Shown here one piece after another: positions 1 through 10,765 of a stretch of DNA of 60,000 nt. Positions within the stretch are counted from its first letter, which is position 1. Each line of letters opens with the position of its first letter. The stretch is taken from contig OX485806.1 of the NCBI GenBank assembly GCA_950295325.1, positions 58,463,169 through 58,523,168 of the forward strand, in the 5' to 3' direction. The notes below the pieces were generated by a model. That model did no database searches. It was given only the letters and a program-made list of their open reading frames with translations, and was not told where the DNA came from. Both the position numbers and the translations under genes were made by a program. Source of the stretch: Polytrichum commune. Taxonomy: Eukaryota > Streptophyta > Polytrichopsida > Polytrichales > Polytrichaceae.

Positions 1-1068
1 GTTACCGCCAAAGAGTGGAAAACAACTTTGTTCAATGAGAGATTGAGTTCTTGAGGAATGTGGAGAGAAATGAAGTTTGTGGACGAATATGAATAATGTC
101 AAGGCAATCCAGAAGGAGAATTGGCCCTTCACTCAAAAAGGGCTTAGGTCATTAGTTGGCCTAGCCAACTACTTCCACCACTTCATTTGAGATTTTACTA
201 AGATTGCTAGGACCATCCTCAACTTGTTAAAGAAAAATGACTATGCCAAGAGTGGGATGAGCCTTGTTACCAAGCCTTTGGGGAGCTTAAAAGCAAGTTC
301 TCTTCACAATATGTGGTCAAGTTTCCGGGTTTTTACAAGCATTTTGAGGTGCACATGGAGGCAAGTGATTTTACCATTGGCAGATTTTGATCCAAGATGG
401 ACGACCATTCCATATGAGAGCATTAAGCTCAATGATTGTCGAACCTTGTCCGGCTTGTGCAAGAAATGGCTATCTCAATAGTGGGATGGGCCTTGCCACC
501 AAGTCTTTGAGGAACTTAAGACCAAGTTCTCTTCGCCGCCCGTGCTCAAGTTCGCGGAGTTTGACAAACCTTTTGAGGTGCATACAGGGGCGAGTGATTT
601 TACCATTGGCGAATGGTTAATGTAAGATGCATGGCCATTGCATATGAGAGCGTTAAGCTCGATGGTTATCCGACCTTGTCCGACTTGTGAAAGGAATGGC
701 TATCCCAAGAGTGGGATGATGTTTGTCACCAAGTCTTTGGGGAGCTTAAGACCAAGTTCTCTTAGCCGCCCGCGCTCAAGTTCGTGGAGTTTGACAAACC
801 TTTTGAGGTGCATAAGGAGGTGACTGACTTTGCCAATGGCAGATTGTTGATGTAAGATGGATGGCCATTGCATATGGGACCATGAAGCCCTATGGTTGTC
901 AAAGAAGACAACCAACTCATGACAAAGAACTTCTTTGCCGTAGTGCATTGCTTGAAGATGCGGCGACACTATTTGGGGTCGCACAAAGCAAAGGTCTACA
1001 TGGACAATGTGTCCTAAAAGAATTTTGACATACAAGCGCAAGTGAGCGCCAAGTCATTGCAGTGGCAT
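1..1068 (+). pseudogene. G1 gypsy (chromovirus) pol fragment: end of RT and RNase H, with triplicated segment
   Basis: Decayed Ty3/gypsy pol. Bases 130-235 translate to the conserved RT connection region (GLANYF, HFI, DF, KIA). Next comes the start of RNase H (KFxGFxKxFEVH, ASDF). A segment of about 231 bp running from the end of RT into RNase H (WDEPCHQ ... FDKPFEVH ... ASDFTIG) is present three times in tandem, starting near 237, 470 and 701. The frame is broken by stops and shifts, including a TGA where Arg or Lys is usual in FIxDF, so no product is expected. The coding sequence stops at 1068 where a solo LTR is inserted, and resumes at 2047 in the same gene. The 5' half of the element lies outside the window. 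Confidence 0.75.
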
Positions 1069-2041
1069 TGTCGCAACCCTTGCTAGGTCCCTTAATAATC
1101 TTGCCAATTTTCCTTTCTAGCAAAGGTTACGAGCGCTAACCCTTCGCATACCGCCATGCTAATGGTTAGCTCCTCTTACCCCGGACCACATAGTTCATAG
1201 AAGGGGAACCAACCCTCCTACTTTGCTTTCGGGACTCACCCCTTAATCGGTAACCCATTTCTTTGATGTGGACTTCCATCCATGGAAGTCCAATCCTATG
1301 TTGATCATCGTGTTGCCGGAGCAACACTACAACAACCCGAACCATACTAGGCAACTATGGCCTCACAATGGGCCAATGCCCATGGAGGCCGTGCCGTTCG
1401 GCCTCGGGTGGGTGAGGCCACACCACCTCACCCATATAAGCCTCTAGGACTCTATGCGGGGCCCCTACCCCACCGTCAACCAACCTCTTGTCTCTCTACC
1501 AAGAGTTGGGGCCAAGTGGACATTTTCCCTTAGCCGCTGGGCCTAGAAGCCCCCACAGCTTCAGACCATCATAACTTCCTTGTATGATGTCTGATCATAA
1601 CAACCAACCACTCCATCCTCATCTACGCTTCACGTAGATGCCGATGGACTCCTCACTTTCCCCATTCGGGCAAGTGGTGAGGAAGTTATGCCTGTTTGAA
1701 CCTTGGCAGTCCCGGGAATCACTCCCAGGCACTGCTGTAGCAGGGCGCTGTCCCGGGACAGCGCCCCACTCAAATGGCCATAACTCCTAGCTCACACCTC
1801 CGATTGAGGTGTTCTTGAGCATTCTAGAATCACCACGCCATGAGCTACGCATATCTCATGGCCTTACCCTTGTGCCTCCTAGTCTCCGTGGGTGGGAGGC
1901 GTTCCCAACGCCCGGGGCCCTCACCCACACTAGGATCACTTGGGCCCTCTCACCAATGGCGCCACAAGTCCCGGGTGTCACTCCGGGGTCCCCCTTGTGC
2001 CCATGGTGTTTCAGCCACTCCTCATGGAGAGGTGCGCGACA
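1069..2041 (-). mobile_element. Solo LTR A (973 bp) with TSD GGCAT
   Basis: A complete LTR: the + strand reads TGTCGCAACCC at one end and GGTGCGCGACA at the other. It is flanked by identical 5-bp repeats GGCAT (1064-1068 and 2042-2046). No internal retroelement sequence accompanies it, so it is a solo LTR left by LTR-LTR recombination. Strand is set from the copy at 51866-52837, whose PBS lies next to its TGTCGCAACCC end. The U3 end is therefore TGTCGCGCACC and this copy lies on the minus strand. It cuts the RNase H region of the G1 element. A 24-bp perfect palindrome lies at 1743-1766. Confidence 0.92.
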
Positions 2042-3179
2042 GGCATGATAGTTTGGCGCTTATGAAGGTGGATTTGATCCACAAACCGGACCGTGGAAAT
2101 GTGGTGCCAGATGCGCGAAGTAGACCCGAAGAGTTCCAAGCAATGAGAACCATCCAAACCTTGTGGCTAATGTGTGCCGGCAAAGGAAACTTGTGATGCA
2201 AGATACGGGAGGGGTAAATTAACTACCCCAAAGCACAAAAGCTTTTAGGTGAGCTTCGCAAGAGCCAGGTGCTCAAAGATGTTAAGTTGGTGGAGGGATT
2301 GTTCAAGTGTAAGCAAAGTTGGGAGTATGTGCCACAAGGCAAGTTGAGGCTATCGGTTTTGAAGGAGGAATATGATAGTCCTATTGCTGGCCATACAGGA
2401 GAAAGAAAAAACCGCCATAGAATGGTGTCATGGAGGTACCATTGGCGGTGCATAAAGGAGGATATAACCCACTTTGTGAAGGCTTGGATGAAGTGCCAAG
2501 TGAACCGAGCCTCTTACCAAAAGCAAGGTGGTTTCTTGCAACCGTTGCCTATTTTGTCGGGGTCATGGCATAGTATGTACATAGTATGACGGTATAGTAT
2601 GTACATAGTTTGACCGCATAGTCTTTTTTTCAAAGGATAGTTGAGGCACCACGGGTTATCAAGAGTGATTGTGTCGGATCAAGATCCAAAGTTCACAAGT
2701 GCATTTTCAATGCATTTCTCTAAGGAGTTCAGAATGAAACTAAGGTTTAGCACGGCGTCACTTTCGCAGATGGATGGGAAAACGGAGCGTGTGAATGGAG
2801 TCTTGAAGCAATACTTGAGGAACTTGGTGGGGGCAGACCAAAAAGATTGGGCGGACTATATGGGTCGAGCGGAATTTAGTTGTAATGTAGCCACGCACTT
2901 GTTGACCAAGGGGTTGTGTTTTGTGGTGGTTTTTTATGGAGTGGATGCACTCCAACCTACTAACCTAGCTCTCGAGGGGGCACATTCAGCACTAGAGTTC
3001 AACCAAGATGGTGAGGACTTGGCTAAAGAGCCTAAACAAATCTTGGACATGACCAAGTTGTTGGTGGTGAAAGCCCAAAGGTGCTACGAAGTGCAAGTCA
3101 ATCCCAGAAGACGCGAAGTGGAGTATGAAGTGGGCTAAAATGGTGTTGTTGAATGTGAACAACTTCATGTTGCCCGAAG
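2042..3179 (+). pseudogene. G1 gypsy pol continued: RNase H end, integrase zinc-binding region and catalytic core
   Basis: Continuation of the G1 pol after the solo LTR. It reads through the end of RNase H (HKPDRGNVVPDA, the usual VADALSR region), then a damaged H2C2 zinc-binding region at 2269-2589 (IAGHTGERKNRHR ... WMKCQVNRA). Integrase core follows at 2641-3138 with IVSDQDPKF (second Asp), the HSQ-like SLSQMDGKTERVNG segment (catalytic Glu), NLVG, WADY, and the C-terminal LLVVKAQRCYEVQ. A stretch near 2570-2640 lacks the first catalytic Asp region. Relative to the copy at 22825-23460, a Gln codon CAA reads TAA and the frame shifts just after it. The reading breaks at about 3180, where LTR B abuts. 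Confidence 0.75.
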
Positions 3180-4041
3180 GACATCCCACGCACATGCATG
3201 GTTAGCTCCAAAAACCGCGGACCTTCAAGCTCATGGCTAGGTCACCAAACCCTCCTACACATGCATTCGGGACTCTCTCCTTAGTAGGTAGCCAATGGCT
3301 AAGGTGGACTTGCATCCATGGAAGTCCACTCTTGAGTTGATCATCGTGTTGCCAAAACAACACTACAACTACCCGGAGCACATTGCCAAGTATGCTCCGG
3401 GGGGGTCGGTCAGCTAAGCCGCCTCACCCATATAAGCCTCTAGGACTTTGGGCGGGGCCCCTACCCCACCATCAAGTATCCTTTTGTCTCTCTACAAGGG
3501 TTGGGGCCAAGTGGACATTTTCCCTTAGCCGCTGGGGCTAGAACCCCCTGAGCAGCTTCAGACCATCATAACTTCTTCATATGATGTCTGATGCTCTCAA
3601 GCGACCACTTTATCGTCATCTACTCTTTGCAAAGATGCCGATGGACCCCTCACTTGCCTCATTCGAGCAAATATTGAGGAAGTTATGGCTCTTCAAACCT
3701 TGGCAGTCCCGGGCACCACACTCCCAGGTCACTGCTGTCCCAGGGTGCTGTCCTGGGACAGCGCCTCACTCAAATGGCCATATCTCCTAGCTAGCACCTC
3801 CAATTGAGGTGTTCCTTGGCATTCTAGAATTCCACCGCCATAAGCTACTCATAACTTTTGGCCTTACCCTCATGACTCTTAGTCCCCGTGGGTGAGAGGC
3901 GTTCTCAACGCCCGGGGCCCTCACCCACACTAAGAGTACTTGGGCCCTCTCACCAATGGCGCCACAAGTCCCAGGTGTCACTCCGGGGTCCCCCTTGTGC
4001 CCATGGTATTGTGGGCACTCCTCATGGAGAGGTGCGTGACA
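3180..4041 (-). mobile_element. Truncated LTR B copy
   Basis: Sequence related to LTR A but closer to the copy at 17408-18345, with which it shares the segment around ACGCACATGCATGG, the block around 3400 and the end GGTGCGTGACA at 4041. About 100 bp of the PBS-proximal end are missing, and some 55-60 bp of the host integrase C-terminal coding sequence are lost at the junction compared with the copy at 22825-23460. That deletion explains the lack of a clean target duplication. After 4041 the interrupted G1 coding sequence resumes (KDIYKLEL ... FHVSLLKSF). Confidence 0.8.
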
Positions 4042-4290
4042 GTTCAAGGACATCTATAAGTTGGAATTATCCCTCGAGATCAAAATGCATCCAACATTTC
4101 ATGTCTCATTACTAAAGTCATTTAAGGAAAACACCTTGTGGCCCAATTGCAAGTAAGTGATTAGGCCACCTCCCGACCTTGTGGAGGTCATTTGGAACAT
4201 GAGGTAGGAGGGCATCCTCAAGTGTAGGAAGCCCAAGTGAAATGTAAATAAAAATTACAAAGGAGTACTTGGTGAAATGGTGAGGATACC
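4042..4290 (+). pseudogene. G1 gypsy integrase C-terminus and start of chromodomain
   Basis: Reads KDIYKLELSLEIKMHPTFHVS, then a short tail and the beginning of a chromodomain (EYLVKW-stop-GY). The C-terminal chromodomain places G1 among chromoviruses. The coding sequence shares three lesions with the copy at 22825-23460: an extra G before GGGCATCCTC, a TGA after AAGCCCAAG, and a TGA after AAATGG. The chromodomain is cut at 4290, where LTR A sequence begins. Confidence 0.7.
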
Positions 4291-7038
4291 ATGAGCTATG
4301 CGTAGCTTATGGCGTGGTGATTCTAGAATGCTCAAGAACACCTCAATCGGAGGTGTGAGCTAGGAGTTATGAGAATTTGAGTGGGGCGCTATCTCGGGAC
4401 AGCGCACTGGTATAGCAGTGCCTGGGAGTGATTCCCGGGACTGCCAAGGTTCAAACAGGCATAACTTCGTCGATACTTGTTGTAGTGACACAAGTGATTG
4501 AGGTGATCAGACCTCTGATCAGGGAGTTGCGATGAGAAGAGGGGTGACGATCGGAAGGAGAGACAACCAGTGAGGAGGGTGGCAGTCGGAAGGAGAAGGA
4601 GAGAAGGTCGAACGAAAGAGGCGGCCAACGAAAAAGAAGATGTGGAGGAGCTGCCACATGGATGGGCGGCGAAAAGAAGGGAGGCCGGCGAAACAAAAAG
4701 GTAGCCGGGAACGAGCTCGGGAACTCGGGGGAACTTCACCACGACCCGAGAACGAGCACGCGAACTCGGGGGAACGTTGTCAGGACGAGGGATCGAGCGC
4801 GAAGACCCGGAGGGGAACACCAAGACCAGTCTTCAAACGGCCACAAGACCCTGAGTGCAAGACCATAGACTTAGACTTCAAGTAGTTAGAGCAACCACCT
4901 CAACCGGCAAATGTTAGTGGAGAATAGATACTAGAAGCGGTTAGGATGGATATCTTCATAACTAGGAGGATTAACCCTAAATACTGGTTGCAGAAACATT
5001 ACAGTTCTATTATTGGTAAATCCGCATAATTATACTAAAATTAGATTTCAAAGACTATTTCAAGAGGGGTACTTGAAGACCGTAAAGCACTTCATTTTGC
5101 CCCGAACGATCTTACGTGAAGTGTCTCAATTGTTACCTTCGGATAATGAATATACTTACCATTTAGGGTGCATTTACTTACCATTAGAGATCTAGCATGG
5201 ATGGCTCGGACTCAAGTAATTAGGAATTATACCTAGGTTCTCCAAAGAAGAAGGACAAGAATGTTCTAAGAGTTTAATCGATTTAGGAACTAGAGAGCAT
5301 CTCGAAAAGCGTAGTATATATCAATGTAGGATTTCCAAAATTAGAGTTTTAAAGGAGCTTCGCGGCGAGAAGAGTTTAAGCCCCGGATTCTTTTGAATTT
5401 AGCAACCAAGGCTTTTAGAGGAGGCCGAAGATATATTTTGGAAAATAAAAGAATCACCTATGCATTACGAAGGAATCCCAAGTTACTAAACCCACATGAC
5501 TATAGGGAATAACTTACGAACTTCTACCACCTTACAAAGAAGAGAGTATACCCAAGCACTTAATGTAGAGGAAGATGCCAAGGGTAATTAAGAAAGGGAA
5601 TTAACAAAGAGGTATTCAACCTAGTATAAAACCTAGCTCATTGACTAGAAGATACTATGGGAGACCTTATCAAGTAATATAGAGAATAAATTATATAGGA
5701 GGATCTATCGGAGAACATTCCCCTATTATTTTTCACCCTCCCACATATAAATTGAATGTCCAATATCATGTCGGGGAAGAGTAGTTAATTGAATAACAAC
5801 CGGATCACGGAAAACTTGTATTAAGAAAGGGGATAAAATCGGAAGTACGGAATAAAATATAATGATCATAGAAACTATTCCATACAAGAGAGGAACCATC
5901 AAGGATAAGGAGATACCTCCACATGAGGAATGGAGAAGAAACCTCTACCATAAGTGAAAGGGGATCACATCAGTAGAAAAATATGCTAAATTTATACCAA
6001 ACCTTGCAATTATTTTGGTGAAATGTGTTTATAGGGAATTAATAATTGCAAGGGAGTATGATTGCCTCGCAATAAGTGCTTAGACAAGGATCCTCAAATG
6101 AATATTGGAGAAACTAGAGAACTCTCATGAGTTCCATTTAGTAAGAGAGTATGCTTGAAGCTATAAACTCTCTTAAGGAAGAACACTCTTGGAATAATTG
6201 ACAAAATAAAAAAGGTTTCAATCATTCAAACAATGAAAGATAGTATATATATATATATATATAAGAAGAGCTTCCCTTCAAGAACACTTAACCTCGACAT
6301 TAGGATTTAAGGGAACATAACCTTGAAAACTTAGGGCACTTTCTATTCAGAGATTTACTAAAAGGAAACACCATATGAGGAACAATATGTATCAAGACCA
6401 CGTTCAGGTTTGGAAGTTTACAAACATGCTGATTTGGATAGGTGTAGTGTCTGTGTAAACCGGTCAGCAGCGGGTTACTCCGTCTAAGGCTGAGGGTTGA
6501 AGGTGGCCTCGACACTTGCCTGAACGGGGCAAGTGAAGAGTTCATTGGCATCTACGTGAAGCGTAGATGAAGATGAAGTGATTGCTTGTTAATATCAGAT
6601 ATCATAAAAGGAAGTTATGATGGTTTGTAGCAAGTGGGGGCTTCTAGGCCCATGGCTAAGGGAAAATGTCTACTTGGCCCCAACTCTTGGTAGAGAAACA
6701 AAAGGTTTCTTGACAGTGGAGTAGGGGCCCCGCGTAGAGTCCTAGAGGCTTATATGGGTGAGGTGGTGTGGCCTCACCCACCCGAGGCTGAACGGCAATG
6801 CGATGATCAACATAAGATTGGACTTCCATGAATGGAAGTCCACATCTAAGGATTAGTTACCGATTAAGGGTTGAGTTTCGAAAGCAAAGTAGGAGGATTG
6901 GTTCCCTCTTATGAACTATAAGGTCTAGGGTAGGAGGACCTACCATTAGCATGGCGGAATGCGAAGGGTTAGCGCTCGTAACCTTTTCTAGAAATGAAAT
7001 TGGCAAAATTATTAAGGGGGCTAGCAAGGGTTGCGACA
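4291..7038 (+). mobile_element. LTR A, 5'-truncated and split by a 2.03-kb insertion; probable 3' LTR of the G1 element
   Basis: Bases 4291-4480 and 6515-7038 are two consecutive parts of one LTR A copy, ending in GGGTTGCGACA at 7038. About 180 bp of the U3 end are missing and a further small internal deletion lies near 6790. It has the same orientation as the G1 element upstream and directly follows its chromodomain, so it is most simply that element's own 3' LTR with a deletion across the junction. The middle is interrupted by a separate insertion (4481-6514). Confidence 0.75.
4481..6514. mobile_element. 2,034-bp TG...CA insertion inside LTR A
   Basis: The two LTR A halves join exactly at this segment. 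It begins TGTAGTGACA and ends CCTCGACA, and is flanked by CTTGT (4476-4480) and CTTGC (6515-6519). This is a 5-bp target duplication with one mismatch, typical of an LTR-type element or a large solo LTR. No coding domain is recognised. The interior is purine-rich near 4530-4860 and otherwise AT-rich, with a short AT microsatellite at 6243-6263. The family is unknown. Confidence 0.6.
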
Positions 7039-7624
7039 TCTATGTATTTCTTATGAAAGTTCTTGTAGTGTGGTTTCTAAATGATTTGAGACTAAATTAA
7101 GACTGACGTTAACAAGCGGAATAAAACATCAACATAAAATAAAGAACGAGTGGAATGGGTATTTGCTAAAGGTAGATATAAAAAAACAAATGAACTAAAA
7201 AAAATCAAATAAAAACATAGCATATGAGCTTCAGTCTTCAAACCCACGAGGCATAATCAACAGCTTGGATTATCATGTCTATCAGTATCCTCGCCCTACT
7301 CGGCTTCTTTGTCTAGGAAATCCAAGACTAGTTTGTTGAAATGATGGGTGCAAATAGGAGGTGAGGACGGTGCCTCCACAAAAAGATGGGCAAACTCAGC
7401 AACATGCGAAAGGAGCTCAAACATTGTTAAAGGGGTTGCAAACATGTCCACAGTGAGGACACGAATCGGACTCTCCTTTGGAACTCGGAACATACAAGCC
7501 GAAAAAAATAAACATGAGCACATGTAAAAAACTGCGATCCAAGAAGATAGAAATGCAAACAAAAAAAATTAGAAACCAACATCAAACTTACGCACACAGA
7601 AAATCAAAATTCCGTTTTGCCATC
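7039..7624. other. AT-rich spacer with no recognised gene
   Basis: Runs of A and short A-rich repeats. The minus strand has an open frame at 7296-7562 without recognisable motifs. It may belong to the 3' end of the adjacent methyltransferase-like pseudogene, but I cannot support that. Confidence 0.4.
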
Positions 7625-8942
7625 TTCCGGGGGAGGAGCAAAAACAAACCCTTGTTGTGGGATAACTTGCCGGGAAGTGTGTTCGTGCTCAGGCTTATGC
7701 ATGGGGAGGAGGAGAGACTTGGAGATGTCGATGTCCAACTCAAATGCCACAATATGGCACGGCAAGCAATGACGGAACCCCCTAGAATATCAAAAAATCA
7801 AAAAGGTAAGAATAAGATAATGAATGGAAAATGCGATAACATAAAAAATGGAAAGTAAAAATAAACAAAAACGTGAAACTCAAAGACATAATGAACAAAC
7901 CAACGCCACATTGCCAATCCATGATAATGTCGTCTTTGTGCATGAGGGCGGAGAAAATGATGGAGAAGAACTCGTGACATTGTTCACGAACACCTATCCA
8001 ACGCACCACGTCTTCCCTCATCGCTTGATTTTTCTCATCGGTGAAGTTATTGAGCCAATCATCTCTTTTAAGATTGTAATCCATGTCCTCAAAGTTTGAG
8101 GTACGGACATTAAAAATGGATTCGTTATGCATGAGGACCTTGATGAAGAACTTGCAAGTCTATATGAAATGTGCAAGGGAAAGTTAAGAATACGGGCATG
8201 CAAAAGACAAGGGTATAAAAAAAATGATGAGGACTACAAGAATTTACCAATTTATAAGGATTCGTAGGAGACTAGAGATCAAGGTCATTCGTGTCAAACC
8301 AATCTTTGGCAACGTAGAAGTCCTCATTGTGCGTCCAATTTTGAATTGATCTAGAGACATCAGGATCAGCGCAATGCGCAAAGACAATGACGTTGTCGTC
8401 ATGGAGGTTGGCATTTACAAAGGCAAACAAAACCTCAAAGTATATGGAAGATCGCTTGTTCCACACATGAACCTCCGAGGATGAGGCCGAGATCCTCGGC
8501 ACACGCAGGTTCTCGGGCACATCTGCAAAGAAAAATTGAGAGAGATGTATACGAGAAAACGATGAATACGAGAGATGTATACGAGAAATGAGATGTATAC
8601 GAGAAATTGAGAGAGATGTATACGAGAAAATGATGCGATCTCAGCCTCAACCCCTTTCTCGGATTATGATAATAAAGACCAATAGTTAAAAATGTGAAGT
8701 AGATAAAAAAAACAAATAGAAAAAAGAAGTTGTAGATGCACCTGAGACCAAAAAGAAGCTTTGTTGAGCTAGTTTTCGAGGATTTTCTCCCTGAGAGGAA
8801 GAGCAGAAGAAAATTTGTTCTTGTTCTTGACCTCGGCGGGGGAGTTCCATCATCGAAGCCACTTGGCCTTGAAGGACGCATCCACATGTGTGGTGGCCAC
8901 ATTTTGGAGGTTTTCGATTGTCATATTTGTTACGAGCAAGGT
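7625..8942 (-). pseudogene. Decayed spliced methyltransferase-like gene, 3' exons
   Basis: At least three exon-like blocks on the minus strand. Block 1 (about 8940-8750) ends FWSQ at a GTGCAT donor. Block 2 (about 8522-8272) follows a TTTGCAG acceptor and reads VPRISASSSEVHVWNKR ... VIVFAHCADPDVSR. Block 3 (about 8160-7901) ends KDDIIMDWQCGVG at a GT donor. Block 4 starts at 7781 after TATTCTAG and reads GSVIACRA, then after a small deletion HIVAFELDIDI, ending in TGA near 7625. Blocks 3 and 4 join across the intron into a D-x-x-x-D-W-x-C-G-V-G ... A ... E-x-D pattern, which is motif I and the adenosyl-binding acid of a Rossmann-fold DNA methyltransferase. Stops (TAG, TGA) and a frameshift make it a pseudogene. 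Family assignment is inference from short motifs. Confidence 0.5.
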
Positions 8943-9918
8943 TGTCACGCACCTCTGCATGAAGAGTGCCCGAAACACCATGGGCACAAAGGGGACCCCC
9001 GGAGTGACACCCGGGACTTGTGGCGCCGTTGGTGAGAGGGCCCAAGTGATCCTAGTGTGGGTGAGCGCCCCGGGCGTTGGATAAGCCTCCCACCCACGGA
9101 GACTAGGAGGCACGAGGGTAAGGCCATAAACTATGCGTAGCTCATGGCTTGGTGATTCTAGAATGCTCAAGATCACCTCAATCGGAGGTGTGAGCTAGGA
9201 GTTATGGCAATTTGAGTGGGGCGCTGTCCCGGGACATCGCCCTGGTACAGCAGTGCCTGGGAGTGATTCCCGGGACTACCAAGGTTCAAATAGGCATAAC
9301 TTCGTCAATACTTGCCTGATTGGGGCAAGTGAGGAGTCCATCGGCATCTACGTGAAGTGTAGATGAAGATGGAGTGGTTTTTTTTGTTAGCATCAGACAT
9401 CATACGAGGAAGTTATGATGGTCTGAAGCTGCTAGGGGGTTCTAGGCCCAGCGGCTAAGGGAAAATGTCTACTTGGCCCCAACTCTTGGTAGAGAGACAA
9501 AAGGTCTCTTGACGGTGGGGTAGGGGCCCCGTGTAGAGTCCTTGAGGCTTATATGGGTGAATGGTGTGGCTTCACCCACCCGAGGCCGAACGGCACGGCC
9601 TCCATGGGCATTGGCCCATTGTGAGGCCATAGTTGCCTAGTATGCTTCGGGTTGTTGTAGTGTTGCTCCGGCAACGCGATGATCAACATATGATTGGACT
9701 TCCATGGATGGAAGTCCACATCGAAGAAATGGGTTACCAATTAAGGGGTGAGTCCCAAAAGCAAAGTAGGAGGGTTGGTTCCCCTCCTATGAACTATATG
9801 GTCCGGGGTAGGAGGAGCTAACCATTAGCATGGCGGAATGCAAAGGGTTAGTGCTCGTAACCTTTGCTAGAAAGGAAAATTGGCAAGATTGCTAAGGGGG
9901 CTAGCAAGGGTTGCGACA
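8943..9918 (+). mobile_element. Solo LTR A (976 bp) with TSD AAGGT
   Basis: Complete LTR from TGTCACGCACC to GGGTTGCGACA, flanked by perfect 5-bp repeats AAGGT (8938-8942 and 9919-9923). No internal element sequence remains, so it is a solo LTR. It is inserted in the decayed methyltransferase-like gene. A TTATAT box candidate lies about 600 bp into the LTR (near 9549). Confidence 0.93.
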
Positions 9919-10765
9919 AAGGTGAAGACATGATGGTCAATGTGCAACATAGAAGAGTATTACGTAAGATTATAATCAAGTACAACAAGAATTATAAGAA
10001 AATGAAAAGCAAATTAAAAACACAAAGGCAAGAGAGGCACCTTGTGGAAGAAGTCATCACCGTTGTCCTTGTTGGCGACGGAAATGAACTTCTCAAAGTT
10101 TCGAGATCGAATGCTTTTGATCAACCTATCCTAGGTTTTTGTCATAGCATCCCAAATCTTCGGAGCAAATCTGAGAGCCTCAGGAGTGACTTCACAGTAC
10201 AACCTTATTGCGGTATCGGCCGAGTTGGATAACTCTCTCTAAAACAAACAGAGAAAAAGAAAAAGAAAATGGCATAAAATGGGGAGAAAAAAATTCAAGG
10301 AAAATGAAGAAGAAAATTACCTTGTACAAGAATATGATGGAGATGTCTAATGTTAGCAAATACCAAGTAGGATTTTTTTCCATCTTGGACTTGCATATCT
10401 TATAATCGGCGACAGAAATAAGGTCTTTAAACTCCTCTAGCTTCATCTTTCCAAACGTCCGAATGCAAAATAACTTGGCAGGGAGGTTGTCCTTAATGTG
10501 GTCATGCTCCGTGGACCTAAACGAAGACAAGGTAAAAAAGAAACATAAAAACAGAAGACAAGTAAATAAATATAAAATGTCACAACTCACTAGATTATGT
10601 CATTCATGGCATTAAGGAAGACGGCGGTGCAATTTCTTGGGTCCACGACAATACAGTCAATGGAGATGTGCCAATCCTTGTCTAACAAGTGATGCTTGTT
10701 GATGTGCCTGATGCACCCCGTGGGTCGTTCCCTTGCAATAAGCTCAAGAAGACTCTTGGTAAGAC
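9919..10765 (-). pseudogene. Decayed methyltransferase-like gene, middle exons
   Basis: Minus-strand blocks with splice-like borders. About 10765-10594 reads LTKSLLELIARERPTG ... HHLLDKDWHISID ... VVDPRN and ends at a GTGAG donor. About 10520-10322 reads EHDHIKDNLPAK ... FGKMKLEEFKDLISVADYK and ends YK at a GTAATT donor. About 10235-10045 begins after TTTTAG with RELSNSADTAIRLYCE, contains one TAG (KT-stop-DRLIK) and ends FFHK. The pattern of short exons in one frame shows this was a real spliced gene. It continues into 7625-8942 across the solo LTR and probably into 12893-13379 across an insertion. The VDPRN block could be a ParB-type specificity segment, but that is speculative. Confidence 0.45.

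Noticed and set aside
1809-2196. Open reading frames with VGGRRSQRPGPSPTLG-type translations (also near 3888, 8945, 17283, 21874, 40143, 44668, 52654, 54483)
   Set aside because: They recur at every LTR A/B copy in the same position and are chance frames inside the GC-rich U3 end of the LTR, without protein features.
4389-4885. Overlapping frames on both strands (Ser/Arg/Pro-rich)
   Set aside because: Low-complexity purine-rich DNA running from an LTR fragment into the 2.03-kb insertion; no motif or splice support.
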